Assembly: GCA_023421245.1 (NCBI GenBank)
Contig: JAEZTV010000014.1
Coordinates: 1 to 47,589 of the forward strand
Direction: 5' to 3'
Length of the DNA: 47,589 nt
Source: Bacillota bacterium
GTDB lineage: Bacteria > Bacillota > Clostridia > Oscillospirales > Ruminococcaceae
A program made the position numbers and the translations under genes. Below are positions 1 to 8,509 of this stretch, piece after piece. Below the pieces are notes generated by a model that worked only from the letters and a program-made list of their open reading frames with translations, had not been told where the DNA came from and did no database searches. Positions within the stretch are counted from its first letter, which is position 1. Each line of letters begins with the position of its first letter.

Positions 1-160
1 CTACCACGTCGGGTAAAAGTTCCTCAACCTTTTCCACAAGCCGGCTGCCGTTTTTTGGCGTCGTAATGGGGACAAAACCTCGAGACCTCAGCACCTCGGT
101 ACATAAACCGCCAAATTCCCTTGAATCGTCCGCGATAAGAACCTTTAACGAATTTTCCAT
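1..160 (-). CDS. spo0A: Spo0A sporulation response regulator, N-terminal part (cut by window edge)
   Basis: Only the first 53 residues are present; the gene runs off the left edge. They form the start of a CheY-like receiver domain: a hydrophobic first strand (KVLIADD) ending in the acidic pair D11/D12 that binds magnesium, then helix 1 and strand 2, stopping at LPDVV, a few residues before the expected phospho-acceptor aspartate. The ATG is preceded by GGAGGA at good spacing. Spo0A is the master regulator of entry into sporulation and receives phosphate from the phosphorelay or directly from kinases. The identification rests on the receiver fold plus position: spoIVB lies directly upstream on the same strand, and spoIVB-spo0A is a conserved pair in spore formers. 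The DNA-binding domain cannot be seen here. Confidence 0.85.
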   Translation of the reverse strand, partial: MENSLKVLIADDSREFGGLCTEVLRSRGFVPITTPKNGSRLVEKVEELLPDVV

Positions 161-197
161 TTTCTATCCTCCTAAATCTCCTTCAGTTTAAGATAAT

Positions 198-216
198 ATT
201 ACCATATTATGGTAAT
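198..216. repeat. Perfect palindrome upstream of spo0A
   Basis: The sequence ATTACCAT-ATT-ATGGTAAT has two perfect 8-bp arms around a 3-base centre. It lies about 40 bases before the spo0A start codon, inside the predicted leader. It could be an operator or a short mRNA hairpin; there is no T-run that would make it a terminator. Confidence 0.7.
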
Positions 217-383
217 TATTGCAAGGAGTTATTTAACTTTTTGCTGGTTCGTGACAAATAAATCGTTCATCAAAATTCGCGCTTTATTTACACGTCTTTT
301 TAATACTATTGTGAATAAGATCGCACGATACGTGTTTGGTCAAACCTTTGTGTAATAAACAACACAAATACCAACTATTTGAA

Positions 384-412
384 ATTATACTGCATATCCC
401 ACAAAAATTCAA
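384..412 (-). promoter_or_regulatory. Candidate sigma-A promoter for spo0A
   Basis: On the minus strand TTGAAT (407-412) and TATAAT (384-389) are separated by exactly 17 bases. This would give a leader of roughly 215 nt before spo0A. Spore formers often also use a sigma-H promoter here; I could not assign one. Confidence 0.55.
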
Positions 413-494
413 GAGCATATAAGAAAATTTAGTAATATATGAGATATCATTATAAATTTAGGAGAGTTTTTAACAAATGGAATTCGTATATTTT

Positions 495-1739
495 TCATGA
501 CGCCTTAGATTTCGCCGTATTTTGAATCGAGTCCGCCTCAAGCAGCATATTTTCCGCAAATATACCATATCCACGCGCAGGGTCGTTGACAAACACATGG
601 GTTACCGCACCAACCAATTTGTTGTTTTGCAGGATTGGGCTGCCGCTCATGCCTTGAACGATGCCGCCTGTGGTTTCTAACAGACGTCTGTCTGTAATGC
701 GAATAATTAAGTTCTTTGTAGGAGTGGAGTCGTTCATGTTTACCTTTTCAATCATAATATCATACTCGATCGGGGCACCGCTGCTTACTGTACTGAGGAT
801 GGTTGCCTTTCCCTCACGCACCTCTTGCTTCAAAGCAACCGGAACCGCCGCATGTTTGCTTGGGCTGTTGTTGAGCATGCCGTAAAGGCCTGTTTGCGTG
901 TTAATAATCAGGCTGCCCGCAACAGAACTGCTGTTAAAGCTGCCTTTTAACTCTCCGGGAAGCCCCGGTACACCCTTGGTAATATCGGTGATGGTGACGC
1001 CAACTACATCCCCGCTCATGAGCGGAAGAATCTCTCCGGTATCAATATCACATACCGGATGACCCAATCCGCCGAACAAACCGCTCCCGGCGTCATAAAA
1101 TGTTACGGTCCCAATACCTGCCGAGCTGTCTCGCACCCAGATACCCGCTTTGTATCGGCCGTCTGATTTTGCTTTAACCGGCGTGACGCAAAGCTCCATC
1201 TCACGTTGGCCGCGTTTGAGAATAACGGAGAGCGGGCTTCCGTCCGACGATGAGATAACCGTTGCGATATCTTCATTGGTTGTTACATTTTTGCCGCCTA
1301 TCCTTGTAATAATATCACCAAGCTTAATGCCTGCATCGCGTGCGGGATTGCTTGTCCCCTTTTCTGTTTCTACATCAGTAAGTCCGACCACTACAACCCC
1401 GTCGGTAAACATCTTAATTCCAAATGGTGTACCACAGGGTATTACCACGCGCTCGTTTACCACCGAAACATTGACATCTTTGATCGGAATCAGCCCAAAA
1501 ATGGACAGCTGTGTTTGGTAGCTTGCGCCGGCGTTGGTTGATTTATCTGCGTTAATCGTTTTGCCCGACATCGAGTCTTTTAAAGAGATTGCCTTAATCT
1601 TATCATCGAGCAGCAGCTGGCTGCCCGCCTGAACCAAGAATTCATCCGGCAGGTTTGCCGCCATAACAGCCGCTGCCGTCAAGGCTGTTATGGCGGCCGC
1701 AAGACAGAACGCCGTGAATGCTTTAATGAATTTTTTCAT
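495..1739 (-). CDS. spoIVB: SpoIVB, PDZ-containing S55 serine peptidase of sporulation
   Basis: The 414-residue protein matches SpoIVB in length (about 425 in Bacillus). It begins with a signal-anchor segment (residues 5-28), followed by a PDZ domain (about 105-190) and the S55 peptidase domain. The catalytic triad can be placed: His227 in GLGHPVCD, Asp350 in IRITDRR and Ser365 in GMSGSPI. The Asp-to-Ser spacing of 15 equals that of the Bacillus enzyme. SpoIVB is secreted from the forespore into the intermembrane space, where it cleaves SpoIVFA so that pro-sigma-K can be processed. A GGAAAGG ribosome binding site precedes the ATG. The neighbouring spo0A is the usual downstream partner; recN, often upstream, is not in this window. 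Confidence 0.95.
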   Translation of the reverse strand: MKKFIKAFTAFCLAAAITALTAAAVMAANLPDEFLVQAGSQLLLDDKIKAISLKDSMSGKTINADKSTNAGASYQTQLSIFGLIPIKDVNVSVVNERVVIPCGTPFGIKMFTDGVVVVGLTDVETEKGTSNPARDAGIKLGDIITRIGGKNVTTNEDIATVISSSDGSPLSVILKRGQREMELCVTPVKAKSDGRYKAGIWVRDSSAGIGTVTFYDAGSGLFGGLGHPVCDIDTGEILPLMSGDVVGVTITDITKGVPGLPGELKGSFNSSSVAGSLIINTQTGLYGMLNNSPSKHAAVPVALKQEVREGKATILSTVSSGAPIEYDIMIEKVNMNDSTPTKNLIIRITDRRLLETTGGIVQGMSGSPILQNNKLVGAVTHVFVNDPARGYGIFAENMLLEADSIQNTAKSKAS

Positions 1740-2217
1740 AAGAAACTGTGCCTTTCCGGTTTTATTCTATGATGGGATAAAACCAACAGATATGCTGCCG
1801 ATTTGCTCTGTGCAAGCTGAATTTTTGCTAAAACTAAGCCTTGTCACTGTTCAGCGGTTATCATGGCCTTTGATAAGCACCGCATAACTATCTTTGCCGC
1901 GGTGCTTATAAATATCGAAGGCAAAAACAGAACCTGTTGTATCAACTTCCCTTGCATATTCATTATTTGTAATAAGGAAAATTGCGGGATGGCAGGTATG
2001 CTTGTGTTGCCGGATTTTGGGGAATTCATGGGCATCAATTGCATTGTTTTGCTGACAAAGAAAAACTATCTTCAGATACTGCGTCAATAACGCAAAGCTA
2101 TATTACATCGCCCTTTTCTCCTTTGAAAAACCAAAACAGCCCGCAGTTGTTCTGTGAGGTAGAATATGTTAATATATATTTGGATTTAAAAATCAGTGTG
2201 AAATGGAGCAATTGGCT
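1740..2217. other. Intergenic region between the divergent spoIVB and SLOG genes
   Basis: These 478 bases hold no gene I can support. Two inverted repeats stand out. One has 8-bp arms (GGTTTTAT, 1758-1765, and ATAAAACC, 1777-1784) and lies in the spoIVB leader just before its ribosome binding site. The other has perfect 11-bp arms (ATAAGCACCGC at 1873-1883 and GCGGTGCTTAT at 1899-1909) with a 15-base loop and no T-run. The promoter for the plus-strand gene is probably near 2160-2190, but no good consensus is visible. Confidence 0.5.
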
Positions 2218-2556
2218 ATGAAGGTTGCCATCATTGGCTCACGCAGCTGCGGCAAGATGACAAGCGATGATATTATCTCCTATATCCCGTCAAACTGTGC
2301 CGAGGTTGTAAGCGGCGGTGCAAGGGGGATTGATTCGCTTGCACAACAGGCTGCGCAAAAGCTTGGACTTTCGTTTCGTTGCTTTTTACCAAATTATTCG
2401 CTTTTTGGGCATATCGCGCCGCTCCAGCGAAATATCTCAATTGTAGATTACAGCGACTACGTACTCGCTTTTTGGGATATGCGTTCAAGAGGAACAAGGA
2501 ATGTGATTTCGTACTGTATGAAATGCGAAAAGCCGTTTAAAATAATAAAGATATAA
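2218..2556 (+). CDS. Small SLOG-family (DUF2493/YspA-like) protein
   Basis: A 112-residue single-domain protein with a Rossmann-like SLOG fold. It starts KVAIIGSRS and has the glycine-rich SGGARGID motif (about residues 33-40), a Q-R-N element (PLQRN) and the ending SDYVLAFWD..SRGTRNVI. SLOG proteins bind nucleotides or their derivatives; the family includes DprA, LOG and TIR-associated sensors, and the small stand-alone forms have no settled function. I place the start at 2218 because GGAG lies 10 bases upstream of that ATG; an in-frame ATG at 2203 overlaps this site. It is the only plus-strand gene in the first 36 kb, monocistronic, between spoIVB and a P-type ATPase. Confidence 0.8.
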   Translation: MKVAIIGSRSCGKMTSDDIISYIPSNCAEVVSGGARGIDSLAQQAAQKLGLSFRCFLPNYSLFGHIAPLQRNISIVDYSDYVLAFWDMRSRGTRNVISYCMKCEKPFKIIKI

Positions 2557-2749
2557 AAATTGAAAAAATGATTGTATTCTCATTAAATTTAGTTTTGTCC
2601 TCTCTGCTTTTTTCATACCGCCCAAACTAAACCTGTTATACTTAGTAAACTTCGCACAGATTTCCGTGCAGCGGCCGCACCATGGGCGTTTTTTCTGTTA
2701 ATATCCAATCGAAAACCATTGCAAAAGCACCAAAGCTTTGTTGCAAACA

Positions 2750-2791
2750 AAACACGCGGGATATCCGATTAAAGGATTATCACGCGTGTTT
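2750..2791 (-). terminator. Hairpin downstream of the P-type ATPase (possibly bidirectional)
   Basis: Arms AAACACGCG (2750-2758) and CGCGTGTTT (2783-2791) pair perfectly, and inner GATA/CC segments extend the stem. It sits between the convergent ends of the ATPase and the SLOG gene. T-rich sequence follows on both strands, so it may end both transcripts. Confidence 0.6.
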
Positions 2792-2846
2792 CTTTTCGCT
2801 TTTATAGTTTTAAGGCATAACTATGTCTGGTTTTCTGACATTCGCT

Positions 2847-5516
2847 TTAGAGTCGCTGCCGGTTGGAATCCTCCTCATCCGGGTCGTTGTGTTTGCTTTT
2901 GGGCCGGAACCATTGCACAATCACAGCAAGAATCGGCCCTAAAAAGCTGTAAAAGAGCACCAGCATCAGTTGGTTTGCCGTAAGGCTTTGCGTGCGAAAA
3001 AGCGCCGCCATGGGCTGCCAGTAAACCGCTGCCAGCGCAACGGCCAAAGAGATTAAAACCGCAAGCACTAGCTTCGCGTTGGAGAAAATGTTGATACCAA
3101 ACAAACTTTTCTTTTCACTTTTGCATTCAAACACATGGATGAGCTGACTGAAAATCAGCGTGAGCAGCGCGGCGGTGCGCGCGGCACCGACATCCTGCGC
3201 TTGCTTGTATGCCGATACGAACGCACCCAGCGTTGCAAGCCCAATGATACAGCCGCGAAACAATATGGTTGTAGTAAGCGAGCCCGCGAAGATGCTTTCA
3301 TCTCTGCCGCGCGGCTTACGCGTCATTTCATCCTGTTCGGGAGGCTCCAGACCAAGTGCGATTGCGGGCAGACCGTCGGTAACTAGGTTGACAAGCAGAA
3401 TTTGTATCGGCAAAAGCACCACCGGCAGTCCCATCAGCATACCAACAAACATAGTTGCCACCTCGCCGATGTTGCAGGAAAGCAGGTAGCGGATAAATTT
3501 GCGGATATTCTGATAGATTACCCTACCTTCTTCCACTGCCGCAATCAACGTTGCAAAGTTGTCATCCAAAAGGATGAGTGAGGCTGCCTCGCGCGTGACA
3601 TCGGTGCCGCCCTTGCCCATTGCGACGCCGATATCCGCCTCCTTAACGGCGGGTGCGTCGTTGACACCGTCACCCGTCATCGCCACCACCTGTCCTGACT
3701 TTTTAAGCGCGCGTACGATGCGCAGCTTGTGTGCCGGTGTGACGCGCGCATACACCGCGGTTGCCGCCACCGCGCGGGTCAGCTGTTCATCATCCATTGC
3801 GTCAAGTTCTTCTCCGGTATGCACCTCATCGCCCGGGGTGAGCAGTTTAATATCTGTGGCAATCGCACTGGCGGTCAGCAGATGGTCGCCTGTAATCATA
3901 ACCGGGCGAATCCCCGCGCGGCGGCATTGGCGAATAGCGTCGTATACCTCCCGGCGCGGGGGGTCAATCATCCCCGCCATCCCGAGAAAGACAAGGCTGT
4001 GCTCATCCGTTTTTGTGACCTGTGCCGCCGAAAAGCTTTTGTACGCAAAGCCCAGTACACGCAGTGCGCCTTTTGCCATCTGCTCAACTTGATGCTTGGC
4101 CCACCATATGTCCTGTTCCGTCATCGGTACAACCTCGCCGCGTTTTAGGATGTATGTGCACTGCTTGAGCACAACATCACAAGCGCCTTTTGTCACCAGC
4201 CGCCTCTCACCGTCCTGCGATAAAACAAGCACCGACATGCGCTTGCGTTCCGAGCTAAACGGCAGCTCCGTAAGCCGCGTGTACCGCCGCATCAGCAGTT
4301 GTTCGGTCGCGCCCGCCTTGGCGGCGGCAATCATCAGCGCTACCTCGGTTGCTTCGCCCGTTACTGTGTAGGCTGTGTTTGTTGTAATGCGGCGAAGCTG
4401 TGGCTTTTCTTCGCTGTAGATGTGTGCGTTGTTGCACAAAACGCTGATCTCGCACAATGCTTTGAGCGCCGGGTCCTGTTCTGGCTGCGCACCCTTTACA
4501 CTGCGAAACTCACCGTTTTTCTCGTATCCCGCGCCACTTACCTCATATACCCCATCGGGTGTGATAACAGCCGTGACCGTCATCTTGTTTTCGGTGATAG
4601 TGCCGGTCTTATCCGAGCAGATGACACCTGCGCAACCAAGGGTTTCCACCGCGCCCAATTTGCGAATGAGCGCATTTCGCTTTAGCATCCGCGACACTGC
4701 AAGTGCAAGCGAGATTGTAACAATAGCAGGCAGACCCTCCGGAACTGCGGCTACGGCGAGCGAAATGCCGGTAAGCAGCATTGAAAATGGCTCTTCGCCG
4801 CGTAGGATGCCGGTAACGGTGACCACCGCGCACACGGCAATACAGCCGATGGCAATATATCGGCCAAGCTGTGCAAGCCGCTTTTGCAGCGGCGTTTGGC
4901 CTTCCTCTATCTCGCCGATCATTCCCGCGATTTTGCCCATTTCGGTGTTCATGCCCGTTGCGATAACTCTGGCACGCGCCCGTCCCGTAGTTACAACCGT
5001 CCCCATATATACCAGGTTCTTATTCTCTTTGTTTACGCTGTGTGATTCCCCCGTTAAAATCGATTCATCGCAGGCAAGCTCGCTTGACTCCACTAAAACT
5101 GCGTCCGCCGCAACGCGCCCGCCTGCCTGCAGTATAAGGATATCCTTCGGCACTACTTCCTGCGCGGGCAGGACGACTTCTATCCCATCCCGCAGTACAT
5201 GCGCGGTAGGGGCTGCCATCCGCTTAAGTGCCTCAAGCGTGCGCTCGGTGCGAAATTCCTGAATAAAGCCCAGCAGTGCGTTTAAAAAAACGATGGCGAG
5301 GATTGTAAGCGCTTCACCAACCTCACCCATTATTACCGAGAGCAGCGTAGCGGCAAGCAGAATGATTACAAGCACGTCCTTAAACTGTGCGGCAAGTATC
5401 TTGGCGGGCTTTACCTTACGCGTAGCCTTGAGTGAGTTTGGGCCATACCTTGCCAGCTGTTTTACCGCTTCCTGCGATGAAATCCCAAACTTTTCCGTTG
5501 TATCTTCTCGCCTCAT
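2847..5516 (-). CDS. P-type cation-transporting ATPase, type IIA (calcium-type)
   Basis: The 889-residue protein has the full P-type layout. There is an N-terminal cation ATPase domain, an actuator loop with TGES (about 155-158), transmembrane helix 4 with PEGLP (about 259-263), the phosphorylated aspartate Asp302 in DKTGT, the hinge motif TGDGVNDAPA, and six C-terminal helices. PEGLP and overall similarity to SERCA/YloB-type pumps suggest calcium export at the cost of ATP; sodium or other cations cannot be excluded. The ATG is preceded by GGGGGAG. It appears monocistronic, with a terminator-like hairpin downstream. Confidence 0.93.
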   Translation of the reverse strand: MRREDTTEKFGISSQEAVKQLARYGPNSLKATRKVKPAKILAAQFKDVLVIILLAATLLSVIMGEVGEALTILAIVFLNALLGFIQEFRTERTLEALKRMAAPTAHVLRDGIEVVLPAQEVVPKDILILQAGGRVAADAVLVESSELACDESILTGESHSVNKENKNLVYMGTVVTTGRARARVIATGMNTEMGKIAGMIGEIEEGQTPLQKRLAQLGRYIAIGCIAVCAVVTVTGILRGEEPFSMLLTGISLAVAAVPEGLPAIVTISLALAVSRMLKRNALIRKLGAVETLGCAGVICSDKTGTITENKMTVTAVITPDGVYEVSGAGYEKNGEFRSVKGAQPEQDPALKALCEISVLCNNAHIYSEEKPQLRRITTNTAYTVTGEATEVALMIAAAKAGATEQLLMRRYTRLTELPFSSERKRMSVLVLSQDGERRLVTKGACDVVLKQCTYILKRGEVVPMTEQDIWWAKHQVEQMAKGALRVLGFAYKSFSAAQVTKTDEHSLVFLGMAGMIDPPRREVYDAIRQCRRAGIRPVMITGDHLLTASAIATDIKLLTPGDEVHTGEELDAMDDEQLTRAVAATAVYARVTPAHKLRIVRALKKSGQVVAMTGDGVNDAPAVKEADIGVAMGKGGTDVTREAASLILLDDNFATLIAAVEEGRVIYQNIRKFIRYLLSCNIGEVATMFVGMLMGLPVVLLPIQILLVNLVTDGLPAIALGLEPPEQDEMTRKPRGRDESIFAGSLTTTILFRGCIIGLATLGAFVSAYKQAQDVGAARTAALLTLIFSQLIHVFECKSEKKSLFGINIFSNAKLVLAVLISLAVALAAVYWQPMAALFRTQSLTANQLMLVLFYSFLGPILAVIVQWFRPKSKHNDPDEEDSNRQRL

Positions 5517-5698
5517 TTAACTCCCCCATTTTCCCTCATCAGGCTTGTACCCGGACTGTTGTGCATAAAAGGCATAGATAGGTCTTTCTTTTAAAGCGTA
5601 AATAGCACAGTCAATCAAATCTTATTCGGGGGTGTGCGGTTATATTCCATCACCCTGCAAGCCCAAAGCAGACTTAACATATGGGGTTCGGGCAACGC

Positions 5699-5729
5699 AA
5701 AAACGCCCCCGTCTTGCGACGAGGGCGTA
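5699..5729 (-). terminator. Intrinsic terminator of the ispH/S1 operon
   Basis: On the minus strand a 10-bp stem, CGCCCTCGTC with GACGGGGGCG around a GCAA loop, is followed by a run of T. It lies about 20 bases after the stop codon of the fusion gene. Confidence 0.9.
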
Positions 5730-5750
5730 TCATGTAAACGATATGATTGG

Positions 5751-7757
5751 TTATTCCTCAACCGGAGCTTCGGTTGTTTCAACCGCTTCGGTTTCTGCAG
5801 GCATTTCGGCCTCTTCGGCAGGCTCATCTTCCAGCAACGCCTTGATGGAAAGGCTTATGCGCTTTTTATCAAGGTCCACCTCGGTAATCTTAGCATCAAC
5901 CTTCTGGCCGACCGCCAGCACGTCCTGCGGCTTTGCAACGTGCTCTTTGGCAATCTGCGAAACATGAATCAGGCCATCCACACCCGGAATAATGGTTGCA
6001 AATGCGCCAAACTGTGTGAGCGATGCAATTGTAGTGTTTACAACATCGCCAACGTTATAGTCACGCTTAAAGATCTCCCAAGGGTTGTCCTCGGTCTTTT
6101 TATAACCAAGCGAGATGCGCTTTTTCTCTTTGTCAACACCTTTTACAAATACCTCAAGCACGTCACCGCTCTTAACAACCTCTGAAGGATGTTTGATGCG
6201 GCTCCACGACAACTCGGAGATATGTACCAAGCCATCTACGCCGCCAAGGTCGACAAACACGCCGAAATCAACAATGGATTTCACGCTGCCCTTGTAAACC
6301 TTGCCTTCTTCGATATCCGCCCAGATCTTCTCCTCGGCCTCTTTGCGCTCTTCACGCGCTACCGAACGGATAGAGCCTACCGCACGGCCACGCTGACGAT
6401 TCACCTCAAGAATGCGGAAACGAACAGGTTGCTTTAAAAGACCCTCAAGCGGTTCTTCGCGCGAAAGGGTTGCCTGAGAAGCCGGAATAAAGACACGAAC
6501 GCCGTTTGTGGTAGCCAGTACGCCACCCTTTACGACCTCGGTAACCTTACCCTCAAGAATCTCCTGCGTATCAACGGCGGCACAAACCTTTTCATACCCG
6601 GCTATTGCATCAAAACGCTTTTTGGAAAGCATTACGGTTCCTTCAACATCATTGACCCGAACTACAATAAGGTCAATTTCGTCTCCCTTTTTGACAATAT
6701 CCTCCGGTTTCAGGGTTACATCATCGGTAATCTCGGCAAGCGGAACATAGCACGCATGCTTTGTACCAATCTCCACAGTAATCTCGGTTGGGAATATACC
6801 CGAGACGATACCCTTTACCTTATCACCGTTCTGTACGCTCTTCAAAGACTGTTCCAGTGCTTCTTCAAAGCTTACATCCTCTGTGTCGATATTGTTCAAA
6901 ATCTCACTCATCGTTGTTTGTACCTCCTTAATTATGCAAGCCGGAGTTGATGCGCCGGCAGTAACACCGATTATTTTGGCGTTTGCAAAGTGTTCACGTT
7001 TAAGTTCTGCTGCTGTTTCGATTAGAAGTGTTTTGCAGTTTTGCTCACATATCTCTTTTAATTTTGCGGTGTTTGAGCTCTGCCTGCCGCCAATTACGAG
7101 CATAAGATCGGATTGCTTGGATATTTGATACGCTTCTTCCTGCCGTGTTGCAGTAGCCTTACATATTGTATCAAAAATCATAAGGTTTGTACACACTTTT
7201 TTTGCAGTATTGACGCAATTATCAAATATAAACTTATTAAAAGTGGTCTGCGCAACCAAACTAACTTTTTTTCCGTTGAAATTATCCTGTGCCCCCAGAA
7301 GTGATGAAAGTTCCTTCTCGTCGGCTACCACAAACACCGTATGCTCGCAATGTCCGCAGATTGCACGGACTTCGGGATGATTACGGTCCCCTGCTACGAT
7401 GATCACACTGTCGGGTGAGGAATGCTCCCATACAATGCGGTGGATACGCGAAACATAAGGGCAGGTGGCATCCCTTACCCTGCAGCCTGCAGCCGCAAGC
7501 TCATCGTATACTGCGCGGGATACCCCATGGGAACGAATGACCACCGTATCCTTCGCAGATACACCGGATGGGCTATCAATGATGCGTGCGCCTTTTTGAT
7601 TTAGCTCTTCTACGAGCTGCGGATTATGAATGATAGGGCCAAGCGTACAGATACTGCCGTCACCATCCTGTTCCTCCCGCAACAGATCATACACAAGACT
7701 GACGGCTCTATCCACACCAAAACAGAAACCCGCGGTTTTTGCCAGGATGATTTCCAT
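5751..7757 (-). CDS. ispH: Fused IspH (HMBPP reductase) and ribosomal protein S1-like protein
   Basis: A 668-residue fusion. Residues 1-285 are IspH, the last enzyme of the MEP isoprenoid pathway, reducing HMBPP to IPP and DMAPP with a 4Fe-4S cluster. The cluster cysteines are Cys12, Cys99 and Cys199, with active-site His44, His77 and Glu129. Residues 310-636 hold four S1 RNA-binding domains (about 310-378, 401-467, 483-551, 568-636), followed by an acidic tail rich in Glu and Ala. This fusion is known in Clostridia. A longer reading frame reaches 7874, but I choose the ATG at 7757: it has GGAG six bases upstream and begins exactly at the IspH N-terminus. plsC and cmk lie upstream in the same direction. 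Confidence 0.95.
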   Translation of the reverse strand: MEIILAKTAGFCFGVDRAVSLVYDLLREEQDGDGSICTLGPIIHNPQLVEELNQKGARIIDSPSGVSAKDTVVIRSHGVSRAVYDELAAAGCRVRDATCPYVSRIHRIVWEHSSPDSVIIVAGDRNHPEVRAICGHCEHTVFVVADEKELSSLLGAQDNFNGKKVSLVAQTTFNKFIFDNCVNTAKKVCTNLMIFDTICKATATRQEEAYQISKQSDLMLVIGGRQSSNTAKLKEICEQNCKTLLIETAAELKREHFANAKIIGVTAGASTPACIIKEVQTTMSEILNNIDTEDVSFEEALEQSLKSVQNGDKVKGIVSGIFPTEITVEIGTKHACYVPLAEITDDVTLKPEDIVKKGDEIDLIVVRVNDVEGTVMLSKKRFDAIAGYEKVCAAVDTQEILEGKVTEVVKGGVLATTNGVRVFIPASQATLSREEPLEGLLKQPVRFRILEVNRQRGRAVGSIRSVAREERKEAEEKIWADIEEGKVYKGSVKSIVDFGVFVDLGGVDGLVHISELSWSRIKHPSEVVKSGDVLEVFVKGVDKEKKRISLGYKKTEDNPWEIFKRDYNVGDVVNTTIASLTQFGAFATIIPGVDGLIHVSQIAKEHVAKPQDVLAVGQKVDAKITEVDLDKKRISLSIKALLEDEPAEEAEMPAETEAVETTEAPVEE

Positions 7758-7806
7758 ACTATTCTCCGTTTCACCGGTCGATTGGGTTCGAAGATGCAAA
7801 ACGATA

Positions 7807-8430
7807 TTACACCTTAACCAGTGTGCCGTTTTCGTACAGCGCGGCAACCCGCTGCATAATCTTCGCGCTTGCATTCCTAAGCTCTATTGTAGTAAATTCT
7901 TCAGAAAAATCAAGTTGGCTGTGTGCAATGGGCACTCCGAAGCGGATTGTCACCTTTGTTCTCCATCTAAGCTTTGTACCTTCGATGAAGATGGATGCGG
8001 GGATCACATCACAATGAGCCCTTGCACAAATAACGGCAACACCCGATTTGGCGGGCAAAAGCTTGCCGGTTTTCGAGCGCGTACCTTCCGGAAATATTCC
8101 TAAAATCTTACCGCCTTTTACAATTTCGACTGCGGTATCCAGCGCACCACGGTCACCCTTGCCTCTGCGTACAGGGAAGGCGCCGAGCTTGCGCAAAATC
8201 CAGCCGATCAGCGGGATTTTAATGAGTTCCTCTTTTGCCATATAGTTAATTCGCTTCTTCTCACGATACGCAGAGAGCGAAAGAAACACCGGATCGAAGC
8301 TCGATACATGGTTGGATGCAATGATAAAGCCGTCGTCACGTCTTAGGTTTTCGGTTCCTTCCACCTGTGTACGAAACATAAGCGCGGTGATGACCCTCAT
8401 CAATGCAATACCTAGCGGATACAAGCTCAT
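7807..8430 (-). CDS. plsC: 1-acyl-sn-glycerol-3-phosphate acyltransferase (PlsC family)
   Basis: A 207-residue membrane-associated acyltransferase. It carries the NHxxxxD catalytic motif (NHVSSFD, about residues 40-46) and the glycerol-phosphate-binding motif FPEGTRS (about 114-120), in the right order and distance. It transfers an acyl chain to lysophosphatidic acid to make phosphatidic acid. It lies between cmk and the ispH/S1 gene, an arrangement often seen in Clostridia. The gap to ispH is 49 bases, so co-transcription is likely. The ribosome binding site is a modest GGAAAGG about 13 bases upstream. Confidence 0.93.
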   Translation of the reverse strand: MSLYPLGIALMRVITALMFRTQVEGTENLRRDDGFIIASNHVSSFDPVFLSLSAYREKKRINYMAKEELIKIPLIGWILRKLGAFPVRRGKGDRGALDTAVEIVKGGKILGIFPEGTRSKTGKLLPAKSGVAVICARAHCDVIPASIFIEGTKLRWRTKVTIRFGVPIAHSQLDFSEEFTTIELRNASAKIMQRVAALYENGTLVKV

Positions 8431-8509
8431 AGCGATTCACGCCTTTCCCGTGCCAGACCGAAGCGGCATAACACCAAATAAAACTAAAGCGCAACATAAA
8501 AAGGCCTTA

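Larger units (their letters stand above)
161..494 (-). other. spoIVB-spo0A intergenic region (spo0A control region)
   Basis: This 334-base AT-rich gap carries no gene. It holds a candidate sigma-A promoter at 384-412 and a perfect palindrome at 198-216 (listed separately). I looked for a consensus 0A box (TTTGTCGAA) and saw only an interrupted resemblance on the minus strand near 250. That is not a match. Confidence 0.6.

Noticed and set aside
240..260. 0A box upstream of spo0A
   Set aside because: The minus-strand TTTGTCACGAA has two extra bases compared with TTTGTCGAA, so it is not a valid Spo0A site.
1851..2087. Minus-strand 78-codon frame in the spoIVB-SLOG gap
   Set aside because: Its C-terminal part (FDIYKHRGKDSYAVLIKG) looks somewhat protein-like, but it starts with TTG, lacks a ribosome binding site, spans an 11-bp hairpin and matches no family I know. 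It could be a gene remnant, but this is not supported.
4420..5262. Plus-strand open frame (280 codons) inside the P-type ATPase
   Set aside because: Serine- and proline-rich shadow of a well-conserved gene.
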